From positions 62,001 to 126,000 of the forward strand of contig NZ_CATNVC010000006.1 of assembly GCF_951230135.1 (NCBI RefSeq): DNA of 64,000 bases. The letters are read 5' to 3'. Under the pieces are notes generated by a model that had not been told where the DNA came from, did no database searches, and saw only the letters and a program-made list of their open reading frames with translations. Positions 29,514 through 38,368 of this stretch are shown here, piece by piece (the stretch's first letter is position 1; each line of letters starts with the position of its first letter). The DNA is from Butyricicoccus sp. Marseille-Q5471 (lineage in GTDB: Bacteria; Bacillota; Clostridia; Oscillospirales; Butyricicoccaceae). A program made the position numbers and the translations under genes.

Positions 29514-31009
29514 GCTCTGCCCTCCAGAATTCGGTACACCAGCTCCATATCGAGTGCCTTGCGCACGATATCGGCCAATTTATCATATTGCTTCTCTTTG
29601 TAGCTTGCCGCATCACAGGCTTCCGCATCCAATGTCACGCCCTTGTGTGCGGCCAGTGCCTCAATTAAGTGAGACGCAACCGCAGCATCATCAAACACGC
29701 CGTGCAGATAAGTGCCGTATGCGTTTCCCGCCTGACAGCCATCCTCCACCTGTTTGTCACCGCGCCAAAGCAGCTGCAGCGGCTTTGCCCCCGAAAGCAG
29801 CTTGGTATCGCCCATATGTATCTCATAACCCGTCGTTTCCGTTCCGCTCAAAGCGGAAAGAACGCCCTCTATTTTGCCGATACACCCGCGGGCCTGCACA
29901 GTTGTCTTGTCCGCGCGGAAGACAGTTTCTGTCGGCAGCAGCCCCATGCCGCGCATCTCGCCGCCGCCCTCACTGTTCTCGGGATCGGAAATGCGCTGTC
30001 CCATCATCTGATACCCGCCGCAGACGCCAAACACCACCGTACCCGCTGCGTGCAGTTTTAGAATCTGCGCTTCCATACCGCTTTCACGCAGCCATTTCAG
30101 GTCGCCCATCGTATTTTTCGTGCCGGGCAGCAAAATGAGGTCTGCCCCCTCCAGCTGTTTGGGGTTTTCAACGTAACGAACGCCAACGCCCGGAATCCGC
30201 GACAGCGCCGCAAAATCGGTAAAATTGGACAGCCGCGGCAATCGAACGACTGCAAAATCAAGCAGTGCCGGGCCTCCGGTGTGTTCGAGTCGTTCGGACA
30301 GGCTGTCCTCATCATCGATATCCAGCTTTGCGTAGGGCACGACCCCTGCCACCGGCTTTCCGGTCAATTCCTCGAGCATATTCAGGCCGGGTCGGAGGAT
30401 TTCTGCATCACCACGGAATTTATTGATGACCAGTGCGCGGATTCGTTCCTGCTCATCCGGCTCCATCAGCTTAACTGTACCGTAGAGGCTTGCAAACACG
30501 CCGCCGCGATCAATATCGCCCACGAGCAGCACCGGCGCATCGGCCAGCTTCGCCATGCCCATATTGACGATGTCATCTGCTTTCAGGTTGATTTCAGCCG
30601 GACTTCCTGCACCCTCAATCACAATAATATCATATTCGGCGGCAAGGCTCTCATAAGCCTGCTGCACGACCGGAATCAGTGCTTTTTTATCGCCCCAGTA
30701 CTCCCGCGCGGTGCGGTTTCCTGTGGCAATGCCATTTAGTATGACCTGTGAGCCCACATCGCTCGTCGGCTTGAGCAGAATGGGATTCATGCGCACGTCG
30801 GGTGGGATGCCTGCCGCCTCGGCCTGCACCACCTGTGCACGCCCCATCTCCAATCCGTCCGCCGTGATAAAGGAATTGAGCGCCATGTTCTGTGATTTAA
30901 ACGGTGCAACACGGTAGCCATCCTGCTTGAATATTCGGCAAAGCGCGGCCGCAATCAGACTTTTTCCCGCGTTGGACGCCGTTCCCTGCACCATAATTGC
31001 CTTTGCCAT
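29510..31009 (-). CDS. cbiP: Adenosylcobyric acid synthase (glutamine-hydrolysing)
   Basis: This 499-residue CobQ/CbiP has an N-terminal P-loop-type synthetase domain (MVQGTASNAGKSLIAAALCR, about 6-25) and a C-terminal class I amidotransferase domain with nucleophile Cys in VFGVCGGYQMMG (about 330-341) and the His near YGTYLHGVFDD. It amidates the b, d, e and g side chains. The family length is about 490-510, so it is complete. It follows the decarboxylase gene directly, sharing one base. Confidence 0.95.
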   Translation of the reverse strand: MAKAIMVQGTASNAGKSLIAAALCRIFKQDGYRVAPFKSQNMALNSFITADGLEMGRAQVVQAEAAGIPPDVRMNPILLKPTSDVGSQVILNGIATGNRTAREYWGDKKALIPVVQQAYESLAAEYDIIVIEGAGSPAEINLKADDIVNMGMAKLADAPVLLVGDIDRGGVFASLYGTVKLMEPDEQERIRALVINKFRGDAEILRPGLNMLEELTGKPVAGVVPYAKLDIDDEDSLSERLEHTGGPALLDFAVVRLPRLSNFTDFAALSRIPGVGVRYVENPKQLEGADLILLPGTKNTMGDLKWLRESGMEAQILKLHAAGTVVFGVCGGYQMMGQRISDPENSEGGGEMRGMGLLPTETVFRADKTTVQARGCIGKIEGVLSALSGTETTGYEIHMGDTKLLSGAKPLQLLWRGDKQVEDGCQAGNAYGTYLHGVFDDAAVASHLIEALAAHKGVTLDAEACDAASYKEKQYDKLADIVRKALDMELVYRILEGRA

Positions 31010-32064
31010 CAGTTCAATACCTCCCGCATTGCCGCCGTGAGCAGCTTGTTTTCTTGTTCTCCGCGAATCGCTACGCGGAAATACCCTTGTTTTAGACCAC
31101 GATAATTGGCGCAGTCCCGAATCATAATGCCGCGCGGCAGCAACGCCTTACCGAAATCCACATACTCGGTTTCAAACAGCAGGTAGTTTACCTCGCTCGG
31201 AATGACCCGCAGACCCAGTTGAGTCAGTTCTGCAGCCAATTTACTGCGCCGCATGGCTACAAATTGCGCCACCTGCTCCTCAAATCCATGCATACCCAGA
31301 GCGGCAACACCCGCTGCCTGCGCGATAGACGAAACATTCCATGGCTGCCCGGCTGCATGCAGCGCATCTGTCAGTTTTGCATCCGCGCACATGCACCATC
31401 CGAGCCGCACACCGGGAATGGCGTACATTTTTGTAAATGCGCGCACGATAATCAGCCGATCATTCTCGTGCAGCATAGGGCGCATCGTGTGCAACGGTGC
31501 ATCGGTTAGGAAATCACCGAAACACTCATCCACAATCAGCCACGCGCCAATCTCCTGACAGCGCTTTAAAATGTCTGAGAGCAGTGTGGGCTCAATGGTC
31601 CGCCCCGTCGGGTTGTTTGGACTGCATAGCCAGACGCTTGCAGTGTCGTCGCTTATCTCGTCTAAAATCCGTTCGGTCACGGCAAAGCCTTCGTCTGCAC
31701 GCAGCGTGTGAAACCGAAGCTGACAACCCGTGCGAGAGAGCGCCGCTTCATACTCGCCAAATGTTGGTGCAAGCAGTAGCGCGTTTTGGGGGTGCAGTAC
31801 ATCGGCCAATCGAAAGAAGACCTCCGCTGCGCCATTGGCACAGAAAAAGTGTTCCGCCGGCAGCTTCCAGTGCGCTGCCAAGGCGTTTCGCAGCGCACGG
31901 CAAAACGGATCGGGATAGCGCACACAGGATTCGACCGCATCGTGCATCGCGTCCCTCACCGGGGCGGGAAGTCCCAACGGATTGATGTTTGCCGAAAAAT
32001 CGAGCGCTTCACGCCCAAATTGTTCGGCATAACTGTATATATCGCCGCCATGGCTGTATTGCAT
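31009..32064 (-). CDS. cobD: Threonine-phosphate decarboxylase
   Basis: This 351-residue PLP enzyme of aminotransferase fold I starts at ATG 32064 after AAAGGGGAACGACCGCA. The signature SANINPLGLP near the start is diagnostic for CobD. The PLP lysine is in VRAFTKMYAIPGVRLGW, with CSPNNPTGR and VDECFGDF upstream. It makes (R)-1-aminopropan-2-ol phosphate for the nucleotide loop. The PduX-like threonine kinase that makes its substrate is not in this window. Confidence 0.9.
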   Translation of the reverse strand: MQYSHGGDIYSYAEQFGREALDFSANINPLGLPAPVRDAMHDAVESCVRYPDPFCRALRNALAAHWKLPAEHFFCANGAAEVFFRLADVLHPQNALLLAPTFGEYEAALSRTGCQLRFHTLRADEGFAVTERILDEISDDTASVWLCSPNNPTGRTIEPTLLSDILKRCQEIGAWLIVDECFGDFLTDAPLHTMRPMLHENDRLIIVRAFTKMYAIPGVRLGWCMCADAKLTDALHAAGQPWNVSSIAQAAGVAALGMHGFEEQVAQFVAMRRSKLAAELTQLGLRVIPSEVNYLLFETEYVDFGKALLPRGIMIRDCANYRGLKQGYFRVAIRGEQENKLLTAAMREVLN

Positions 32065-32084
32065 TGCGGTCGTTCCCCTTTCTG

Positions 32085-33053
32085 TTAGAATTGCAGCGGC
32101 CAAGCCACCAACAGTCGCGCAGCAGACAGTAGCAGCAGTGCCAACACTGCCGCCGCAGTCATTAAATCAGCGGAGCGGCCGATATCCGCACGTACAATCG
32201 GTCGATCCGGGTCACCCAGCGTTGCCTTTTGCACGCGTTTCCCGAAATAAGTGGCATCTCCCGCAAGCTGTACATGCAGCGCACCTGCACAGACAGACTC
32301 CGTCTGTCCGGCGTTCGGACTTTTGTGCCTGTTTCGGTCGCGTCGGAATACGCGCAGTGCATTTGCGCTATCATATCTCAACAGTCCCGCGCCCGCAATC
32401 ATGCAGACAGCAGACAGACGCGCCGGAATAAAATTGAACGCATCGTCCATTTTTGCGGAGAAACGCCCAAAATACTCGTATTTCTCATTGTGGTAACCAA
32501 CCATCGAATCGAGTGTATTGACCGCCTTATACAAAAATCCCAGCGGTGCACCGCCAATCAGCAGAAAGCACATGGGTGCAATGACCCCATCCGATGCATT
32601 CTCTGCAATCGTTTCGACCGTTGCCTTGATGACCCCTGTTTCATCCAATTCCGATGTATCGCGGCCGACATACATGCCAACCGCCTTACGCCCTTCGTCA
32701 AGCGACTTACTCAGTGCCTGCTGCACCTGTGTTCCCGCGTCTGCCAAGCATTTTCTCGCCAGAATTTGATAGCACATGATGGTTTCGGCTGCAAACGAAA
32801 GCCAGAAGTTGACCCGTCTCAGCAGCAGCAAGAGCATCAGTGGGATGCCGAAACTGATGCCGCATACAATCACCCAAAGTAAAATACCGCCGAACCGTTC
32901 ACCACCCTTTGTTTTAGGCAGAATGCACCGCAGGATTTTCTCGGTGCGTGAAATCAGCTTACCAATTGCGCAAATCGGATGCCAAAGCCAGGACGGATCA
33001 CCGAACACCCAATCGAGCAAAAAGCCAATCAGCACAGCAAATGTCAGTTCCAC
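32085..33053 (-). CDS. cbiB: Adenosylcobinamide-phosphate synthase
   Basis: This 322-residue membrane protein starts at GTG 33053, preceded by AAAGGGGAGCTGCC; an upstream extension would cross the previous gene and is rejected. Features are LIGFLLDWVFGDPSWLWHP, VETIAENASDGVIAP (the ENxSDG CbiB signature), KAVNTLDSMVGY and several membrane spans. It joins aminopropanol phosphate to cobyric acid. The start overlaps the short CobU-like gene by 10 bp. Confidence 0.93.
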   Translation of the reverse strand: MELTFAVLIGFLLDWVFGDPSWLWHPICAIGKLISRTEKILRCILPKTKGGERFGGILLWVIVCGISFGIPLMLLLLLRRVNFWLSFAAETIMCYQILARKCLADAGTQVQQALSKSLDEGRKAVGMYVGRDTSELDETGVIKATVETIAENASDGVIAPMCFLLIGGAPLGFLYKAVNTLDSMVGYHNEKYEYFGRFSAKMDDAFNFIPARLSAVCMIAGAGLLRYDSANALRVFRRDRNRHKSPNAGQTESVCAGALHVQLAGDATYFGKRVQKATLGDPDRPIVRADIGRSADLMTAAAVLALLLLSAARLLVAWPLQF

Positions 33054-33418
33054 GGCAGCTCCCCTTTGATGACCTGCGGTACGCCGGCAAGTACCCGCAC
33101 CACCGCGTCGGCTTCGGCTGCTATATCGCACAGCAGACGGCCGGTTGTCTCACGCCAAGCATCGTCGGCACAGTCTGCCGGCACGACACCGCAGCCAATT
33201 TCATCGCACAAGATGATTTTTCCGCGCAGCAATGCTCGAAAATCCGTCTCCGGATAGCGGCGGGTCAGACAATGCAGCTTGTCTACCGCACGCGTCTGCC
33301 CAATTGTTTCCGGTGTGCATATCTGTCCGTCAGCAATATCGCTGCGCGACAGGCCAAATACCCGCTGTGCCAAGGCACGCTTTCCCTGATGCGCACCGCC
33401 TATTATCAAAACTGTCAT
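33044..33418 (-). CDS. Short CobU-like P-loop protein
   Basis: This 124-residue protein resembles a cut-down CobU: Walker A IIGGAHQGKRALAQRVF (about 5-21), ILCDEIGCGVVPAD matching the NEVG-x-G-x-VP region, and a C-terminal DAVVRVLAGVPQVIKG. The guanylyl-accepting His region of full CobU is missing. A complete cobU is encoded three genes upstream. Such short paralogues next to cbiB may have a helper role; activity is unknown. Tight overlap on both sides (4 bp with cobS, 10 bp with cbiB) argues that it is a real gene. Confidence 0.75.
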   Translation of the reverse strand: MTVLIIGGAHQGKRALAQRVFGLSRSDIADGQICTPETIGQTRAVDKLHCLTRRYPETDFRALLRGKIILCDEIGCGVVPADCADDAWRETTGRLLCDIAAEADAVVRVLAGVPQVIKGELPWN

Positions 33419-34194
33419 ATCACCAATCCCCCAAATGCGGCGGCGGCAAGGGCAAGCAGTTCAACCGTTGAGATGAAGAAACCGGCCAAATCGCCTGTGA
33501 TGCCGCCAAAAACACGTCTGCACAGCCGCGCGTGCAGCTGATGCCAAATGCCAATCAGGCAAAGTGCAATCAGCACCGTCCAAAGCTGTCGAAGCAGCAG
33601 GAATGCGATTCCCGCCGCAAGGACGATTGCCTCCATCAGCATTGTAATCGCAACTGTTTTTTTATCGCTGCCCTCTGCGAACAAATAGGCAAGCCCTGAA
33701 TCTTTCGCGCATGGCAGCGTCACAATTTTGCGGCCGCCCAACGCGCGGGCCAGTGCAAATCCCAACAACGCCAGCGGCAGCATTGCCGCTGTTTCATAAA
33801 GCTGTGCAAACAATGCTCCTTCGAGCAGCAAAAAAACCGTTTGCCACATTACTCCGAATGCGCCCACATGAGGGTCTTTTAAAATCTCCAGCTTTTTATC
33901 GCGGTCGGCATGTGAGCACAGCGCATCACAGGTATCTGTCAGTCCGTCCAGATGGATACCGCCCGAAACGGCAACCGGAATGAGCACCGCGCCGATGCTG
34001 TACAGTAAACTCGCCGCACCGAATCGCTTGCAAAACCAAAACCAAAGCAGTTCTACTCCGCCAATGATGAGACCAATGAGCGGTAAGAAGGATAAGGCCC
34101 AACGCATTGTGCGCTTTTCCCAGTTTACCTGCGGCATGGGAATGGCCGAATACAGAGAAAACGCGACGCATAAGCCGCTCCAGATATCTTTCAT
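33415..34194 (-). CDS. cobS: Adenosylcobinamide-GDP ribazoletransferase
   Basis: This 259-residue integral membrane enzyme joins GDP-cobinamide and alpha-ribazole. The acidic motif GGIHLDGLTDTCDALCSHAD (about 66-85) is the CobS signature, and AFGVMWQTVFLL follows. About six membrane spans are present. ATG 34194 overlaps the cobU stop by 4 bp. It acts with CbiB in the inner membrane. Confidence 0.93.
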   Translation of the reverse strand: MKDIWSGLCVAFSLYSAIPMPQVNWEKRTMRWALSFLPLIGLIIGGVELLWFWFCKRFGAASLLYSIGAVLIPVAVSGGIHLDGLTDTCDALCSHADRDKKLEILKDPHVGAFGVMWQTVFLLLEGALFAQLYETAAMLPLALLGFALARALGGRKIVTLPCAKDSGLAYLFAEGSDKKTVAITMLMEAIVLAAGIAFLLLRQLWTVLIALCLIGIWHQLHARLCRRVFGGITGDLAGFFISTVELLALAAAAFGGLVI

Positions 34195-34724
34195 GCCTGC
34201 TCCTCTCTGACTGTCAGCAAAATGCCGCAAACCGATTCCAGTACCACATCCGCACGCTCTGCCACGGCCTTATTTACCGCAGCAAGCTGCCTGACGAAGC
34301 ACGTTGTTTCCGGTGCATAGGCAACACCATCGGAGAAGATTTCATTGGCGACAACCACCAGGGTATCAACCTGCTCCGCAAGCGCCGCAACCCCATCCAC
34401 AACGGCCTGCACCGCTGCATTTGTACCCGCCCCCTCCGGTGAAAAATGTTCGTTGGCAAGCAGGTTGGACAGATCTTCCAACAGCGCACCCTCATACCGT
34501 TGGGAGAGATGCAGTCCGGCCAAATCTGTATAACGCTCCGCGGTCTCAAAGCCTTTTCCCGCACGCAATTCCCGATGCCGCTCAATGCGCTTGGCCGCAG
34601 CCTTTTCAAACGGCTGCATCGTTGCAATATACAAGCGGGATGCCCTCTGCGCGTGTTCGCACAAAATCCTTTCCGCATGCGCAGATTTACCGGACGCCGC
34701 GCCGCCCGTCACCATAATTAGCAT
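34191..34724 (-). CDS. cobU: Bifunctional adenosylcobinamide kinase/guanylyltransferase
   Basis: This 177-residue enzyme of normal length has the P-loop VTGGAASGKSAHAERIL (about 5-21). The guanylylation His lies in AKRIERHRELRAGKGFET, with LLEDLSNLLANE and VVVANEIFSDGVAY further on. It phosphorylates cobinamide and transfers GMP. The downstream cobS is translationally coupled. Confidence 0.94.
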   Translation of the reverse strand: MLIMVTGGAASGKSAHAERILCEHAQRASRLYIATMQPFEKAAAKRIERHRELRAGKGFETAERYTDLAGLHLSQRYEGALLEDLSNLLANEHFSPEGAGTNAAVQAVVDGVAALAEQVDTLVVVANEIFSDGVAYAPETTCFVRQLAAVNKAVAERADVVLESVCGILLTVREEQA

Positions 34725-34734
34725 ATTGTTCTCC

Positions 34735-35793
34735 TCAGGTCAGCGGCTGATAAGCTTCAATACCCGCATCATCAAAGCTGACCATGCCCAGATAGGCTGC
34801 AAGCGCCAAATCCAATAAGGACACTGCCGCCGCCGCGCCCGTGCCTTCACCCAGCCGCATGCCAGCTGTGATGAACGGCTTTGCTTCAAGCGCTTCGAGC
34901 AGCAGCTTGCCTGCCGGCTCCTCAGAGCAGTGTGACGCAAGCATATAGTCGCGCGCACCCGGGCACAGCCGTACCGCAAGCAGCGCTGCCGCACAGGCAA
35001 TTACGCCGTCAATCATAACCGGCAGACCGCAGGCCGCACCGCCCAGATACAGCCCCACCATGCCTGCAATGTCAAATCCGCCAACCTTGGACAGCACATC
35101 AACGGGGTCGCTGCCATCTGGCTTATGCAGCGTCAGCGCCGCCGAAATCGCAGTGATTTTTCGAGCTAACCCCTCGCTTGATAATCCGGCACCGCGTCCT
35201 GTCACCGTCTCCACCGGCAGACCGAGCAGCGCTGCCGTAACTGCCGCACTCGTCGTTGTATTGCCAATGCCCATTTCGCCCACGCACAGCAGCTCCATCC
35301 CGTTTTTCGCGCAGGTTTCCGCCATCTCAATGCCGATTTCAATTGCACGCACCGCTTCTTCGCGTGTCATGGCAGGCGCTGCCGTAATATCCTTGGTGCC
35401 GTACGCAATCTTGCGATGAACAATTTTATCACCTGCCACATCACGTGCCACGCCGATATCGACCGGAACAACCTCGATGCCCAAATGCTTTGCCATCAGG
35501 CATACCGTACTTTCTCCCCGGTTCATGTTTTCGGTCACAATTGCGGTGACCTCCTGCCCGCACTGGGTCACACCTTGGGCGACCACACCATTGTCCGCAC
35601 AAAACACAACGACCGCACGCCTGCCAATGGTCGGCTTTACCGTTTTACGGATGCCTGCCAGCTGAATAATGGCATCCTCGAGCAGTCCCAGACTGCCCAG
35701 CGGAATCGCAATATTGGTAAAACGTCGGCGTGCGCCGTCCATGCTTTCTGCGCACAGCGGTTTGATGGACTGAATTGTTTGTTCAAGATTCAT
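34735..35793 (-). CDS. cobT: Nicotinate-nucleotide:dimethylbenzimidazole phosphoribosyltransferase
   Basis: This 352-residue enzyme starts at ATG 35793 after GAGGTGAATGAC; longer frames lack a ribosome binding site. Signatures include FCADNGVVAQGVTQCGQEVT, CVGEMGIGNTTTSAAVTAAL and VTGRGAGLSSEGLARK. The catalytic Glu region near the C-terminus (MRLGEGTGAA) is present. It activates the lower-ligand base to its ribotide. No bluB or bza gene for making the base lies in the window. Confidence 0.95.
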   Translation of the reverse strand: MNLEQTIQSIKPLCAESMDGARRRFTNIAIPLGSLGLLEDAIIQLAGIRKTVKPTIGRRAVVVFCADNGVVAQGVTQCGQEVTAIVTENMNRGESTVCLMAKHLGIEVVPVDIGVARDVAGDKIVHRKIAYGTKDITAAPAMTREEAVRAIEIGIEMAETCAKNGMELLCVGEMGIGNTTTSAAVTAALLGLPVETVTGRGAGLSSEGLARKITAISAALTLHKPDGSDPVDVLSKVGGFDIAGMVGLYLGGAACGLPVMIDGVIACAAALLAVRLCPGARDYMLASHCSEEPAGKLLLEALEAKPFITAGMRLGEGTGAAAAVSLLDLALAAYLGMVSFDDAGIEAYQPLT

Positions 35794-35794
35794 G

Positions 35795-37156
35795 TCATTC
35801 ACCTCGTGATGTACATTTGCGAACGAAATTTGCCGCAAGTGAGGGATTGGATCGAAAATACAGATGAGGATAACCCGCATACAGCGTTTCCGATGCGTGA
35901 ACACACGGCCAGCTGCGGCCGTTAGGCTTTTGTGCAGTAAAGTCAGCGCCCTCGTCACTCGACGCGGCATAATGAAATACATGGGCGTGTGCAGACTCCC
36001 CTGCGCGGCACAACAGGTTATCGTGCCCCGCTGTGAGCGTCACGTAACCGAACTTTTGCAGGCGCGCGGTCAAACGAGCCGTGCCCGGAATCACGCCGAC
36101 CATCGGATGGCGTGCACCATCTTGCAGCTCAATGTACTCGTGCAGATACATGAAGCCGCCACACTCGACGATTGTCGGCAGACCGGAGCGGATTTCGCGT
36201 GCAATCTGCTCCCGCAGCGCATGGTTTTCACTCAGCTGCGCGGCATAAAGCTCCGGATAGCCGCCACCAAGATACAAACCATCGATATTTTCGGGCAGGC
36301 TGCCGTCCGAAAGCGGAGAAAACCACACAAGCTCTGCGCCCAATTCACGCAAAACATCAAAGTTGTCTTCATAGTAGAAGCAAAACGCCTTATCTCTGGC
36401 TATCGCAATGCGCACCGGTCGATTGCAAGCAACGAAGGACGCCTTTGGTTCTGCATCAAGAGAGGGCGCACGGGTCGCCAGTGCAAGCAGACCGTCCAAA
36501 TCAATTCCCTGTTCTGCCGCATCGGCCAGCAAATCCAGTTTGCGCTGCAAATCACCGATTTCAGCCGCTGTTACAAGCCCCAAATGCCGATCAGGTATCT
36601 CCGCTGCCGGTACCGGCGGCAGATACCCATACACTTTAAGACCCGAGCGTTCAGCAATTTCCCGGTAAAATGGATACATCGCCGCGGATATATCGTTTAA
36701 AATCACGCCGGACAGCGTATTCGGTGCAAAATTTCGAAACCCGCTGAGCAGCGCGGCCAGAGACAGCGACTGGCCCTTTGGACGGACGACCAGAACGGCA
36801 GGCGTCTCCGTTGCACGAGCAAGATGCGCCGCCGACGCGGCATCGGTGTTGCCCGAAACGCCGTCATAAAACCCCATCACGCCCTCAATTACGCCAATGC
36901 CATTTTGCGGAATGTGTGCGGCCAAGTCGACCCTTACCTGCGTTTCGCTTACAAAAAACAGGTCCAGGTTTCGGCTCGGCACACCGAGCACTGCGGTATG
37001 AAACATGGGATCAATATAATCCGGGCCGCATTTGAAGGCAGACAGTGCTTGTCCGCGGCGCTGCAGCGCGCGCAAAATCGCGCTTGACACCGTCGTCTTA
37101 CCACAGCCACTGCCCGTACCGCCGATGAGCAGGCGCGGCGCATCATGCTTCATCAT
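35795..37156 (-). CDS. cbiA: Cobyrinate a,c-diamide synthase
   Basis: This 453-residue amidotransferase has the P-loop IGGTGSGCGKTTVSSAI (about 11-27). The C-terminal glutaminase has the nucleophile Cys in TIVECGGFMYLHEYI and the LYLGGGYPELYA signature of CbiA. It amidates the a and c side chains of cobyrinate. ATG 37156 follows GGGAGGCGG. It overlaps cbiET by 14 bp and ends 1 bp before cobT starts. Confidence 0.95.
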   Translation of the reverse strand: MMKHDAPRLLIGGTGSGCGKTTVSSAILRALQRRGQALSAFKCGPDYIDPMFHTAVLGVPSRNLDLFFVSETQVRVDLAAHIPQNGIGVIEGVMGFYDGVSGNTDAASAAHLARATETPAVLVVRPKGQSLSLAALLSGFRNFAPNTLSGVILNDISAAMYPFYREIAERSGLKVYGYLPPVPAAEIPDRHLGLVTAAEIGDLQRKLDLLADAAEQGIDLDGLLALATRAPSLDAEPKASFVACNRPVRIAIARDKAFCFYYEDNFDVLRELGAELVWFSPLSDGSLPENIDGLYLGGGYPELYAAQLSENHALREQIAREIRSGLPTIVECGGFMYLHEYIELQDGARHPMVGVIPGTARLTARLQKFGYVTLTAGHDNLLCRAGESAHAHVFHYAASSDEGADFTAQKPNGRSWPCVHASETLYAGYPHLYFRSNPSLAANFVRKCTSRGE

Positions 37157-38345
37157 TTCCGCCTCCCGCAAGCAAAAACACAGGGTTGTTTGCCGTCATC
37201 AGCGTATAACCGCCGACCTTGCGTCCGCGTGCTGCACTGAGCTGCACGATTTCCAGATCCTCAAATCCCTGCTCCTTCATCGTCTGCTGTGCAAGCGCCA
37301 GTGTCTCTACCGCGATTGCGCTGACCACAACGCGCACATGCGGGTTTCGCGCCCTGAGCATGCTCAGGATTTCCGGCAATTCGCCGCCGCTTCCCCCAAT
37401 GAACACCGCATCCGGCGTTGGCAGTGCTTCGAGCGCATCCGGCGCGAGTCCGGCAACCGGAATCACATTATAACAGCCAAGCGCTACTCGGTTCTGCTCA
37501 ATTAGTGCCAAGCCTTCGGGCTTGCGTTCAATCGCGTAGACCATCCCCTCCGGTGCGCGGCGCGCCAGTTCCATCGAAACTGATCCCGTGCCTGCGCCGA
37601 TATCGTACACGATATCACGCGGTTTCACGCTGAGCATGCTCGCCGCGACCCATCGCACCTCCTGCTTGGTCATGGGGACATCGCCGCGCGTCATATCCCG
37701 GTCAAACACCGGCTGATACGGTTCGGAAGCATGCTCATTTTCCACCAACAGCACCGCCAGACTGCCGCAAGATACCTGTGCCAGCTCTGCGGTAGTGCCG
37801 CTCAGAATGCGTTCATCCCCCGTGCCCAGATTCTCTCCAATCACCGCGCGTGCATCGCCGAGTCCCGCCCGCGCAAGCTCTGCACATAGACCCGAAGCCG
37901 ACCACGCGCCCCCCGTCAGCGCGAAGACCTTTTTATGAAAACTAACAGGGCCTAAAATACTGCCCTGTCTGCCGTGCAGGCTGAGAAAATACACATCGTC
38001 ATAGCTCGTTCCGAGCCGCGCGCAAAGATACTGCATGCTGCTTTGCCCACAGTACATTTCCACCGCACCGAACGGCGCCAGCGCATCGCACAGCGTGCGT
38101 GCGGCACTGAAGAATCCCGTATCACCGGAAACAAGAATGGCCGCATGAGCCGCGTTCGACGAGATCGCACGTGCTGCCATCTCCCTCATTGCACAGGCTT
38201 CAACCGGGCGAATCGCCGATAGATTCTGCGCCAACCGCTCGGTTGACAGGGCGATTTCCGCATTCTCTAGCGCGGTGCGCGCCTGCCCTGTCAGGCTCTG
38301 GGGCTGCCCCATGCCTGCGCCGATAATCGAAAAGCGACGGTTCAT
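37143..38345 (-). CDS. cbiET: Fused cobalt-precorrin-7 C5-methyltransferase/C15-methyltransferase (decarboxylating)
   Basis: This 400-residue fusion has an N-terminal CbiE tetrapyrrole methylase (about 1-200: IIGAGMGQPQSLT, ILVSGDTGFFSAA) and a C-terminal CbiT class I methyltransferase (about 210-400: VYDIGAGTGSVSMELARR, DAVFIGGSGGELPEIL). The same fusion is known as CobL. Together they methylate C5 and C15 and decarboxylate the C12 acetate. ATG 38345 follows GAGGATACCGCA. It lies 23 bp from hemL. Confidence 0.93.
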   Translation of the reverse strand: MNRRFSIIGAGMGQPQSLTGQARTALENAEIALSTERLAQNLSAIRPVEACAMREMAARAISSNAAHAAILVSGDTGFFSAARTLCDALAPFGAVEMYCGQSSMQYLCARLGTSYDDVYFLSLHGRQGSILGPVSFHKKVFALTGGAWSASGLCAELARAGLGDARAVIGENLGTGDERILSGTTAELAQVSCGSLAVLLVENEHASEPYQPVFDRDMTRGDVPMTKQEVRWVAASMLSVKPRDIVYDIGAGTGSVSMELARRAPEGMVYAIERKPEGLALIEQNRVALGCYNVIPVAGLAPDALEALPTPDAVFIGGSGGELPEILSMLRARNPHVRVVVSAIAVETLALAQQTMKEQGFEDLEIVQLSAARGRKVGGYTLMTANNPVFLLAGGGNDEA

Positions 38346-38368
38346 TGCGGTATCCTCCTCAAAATTAC

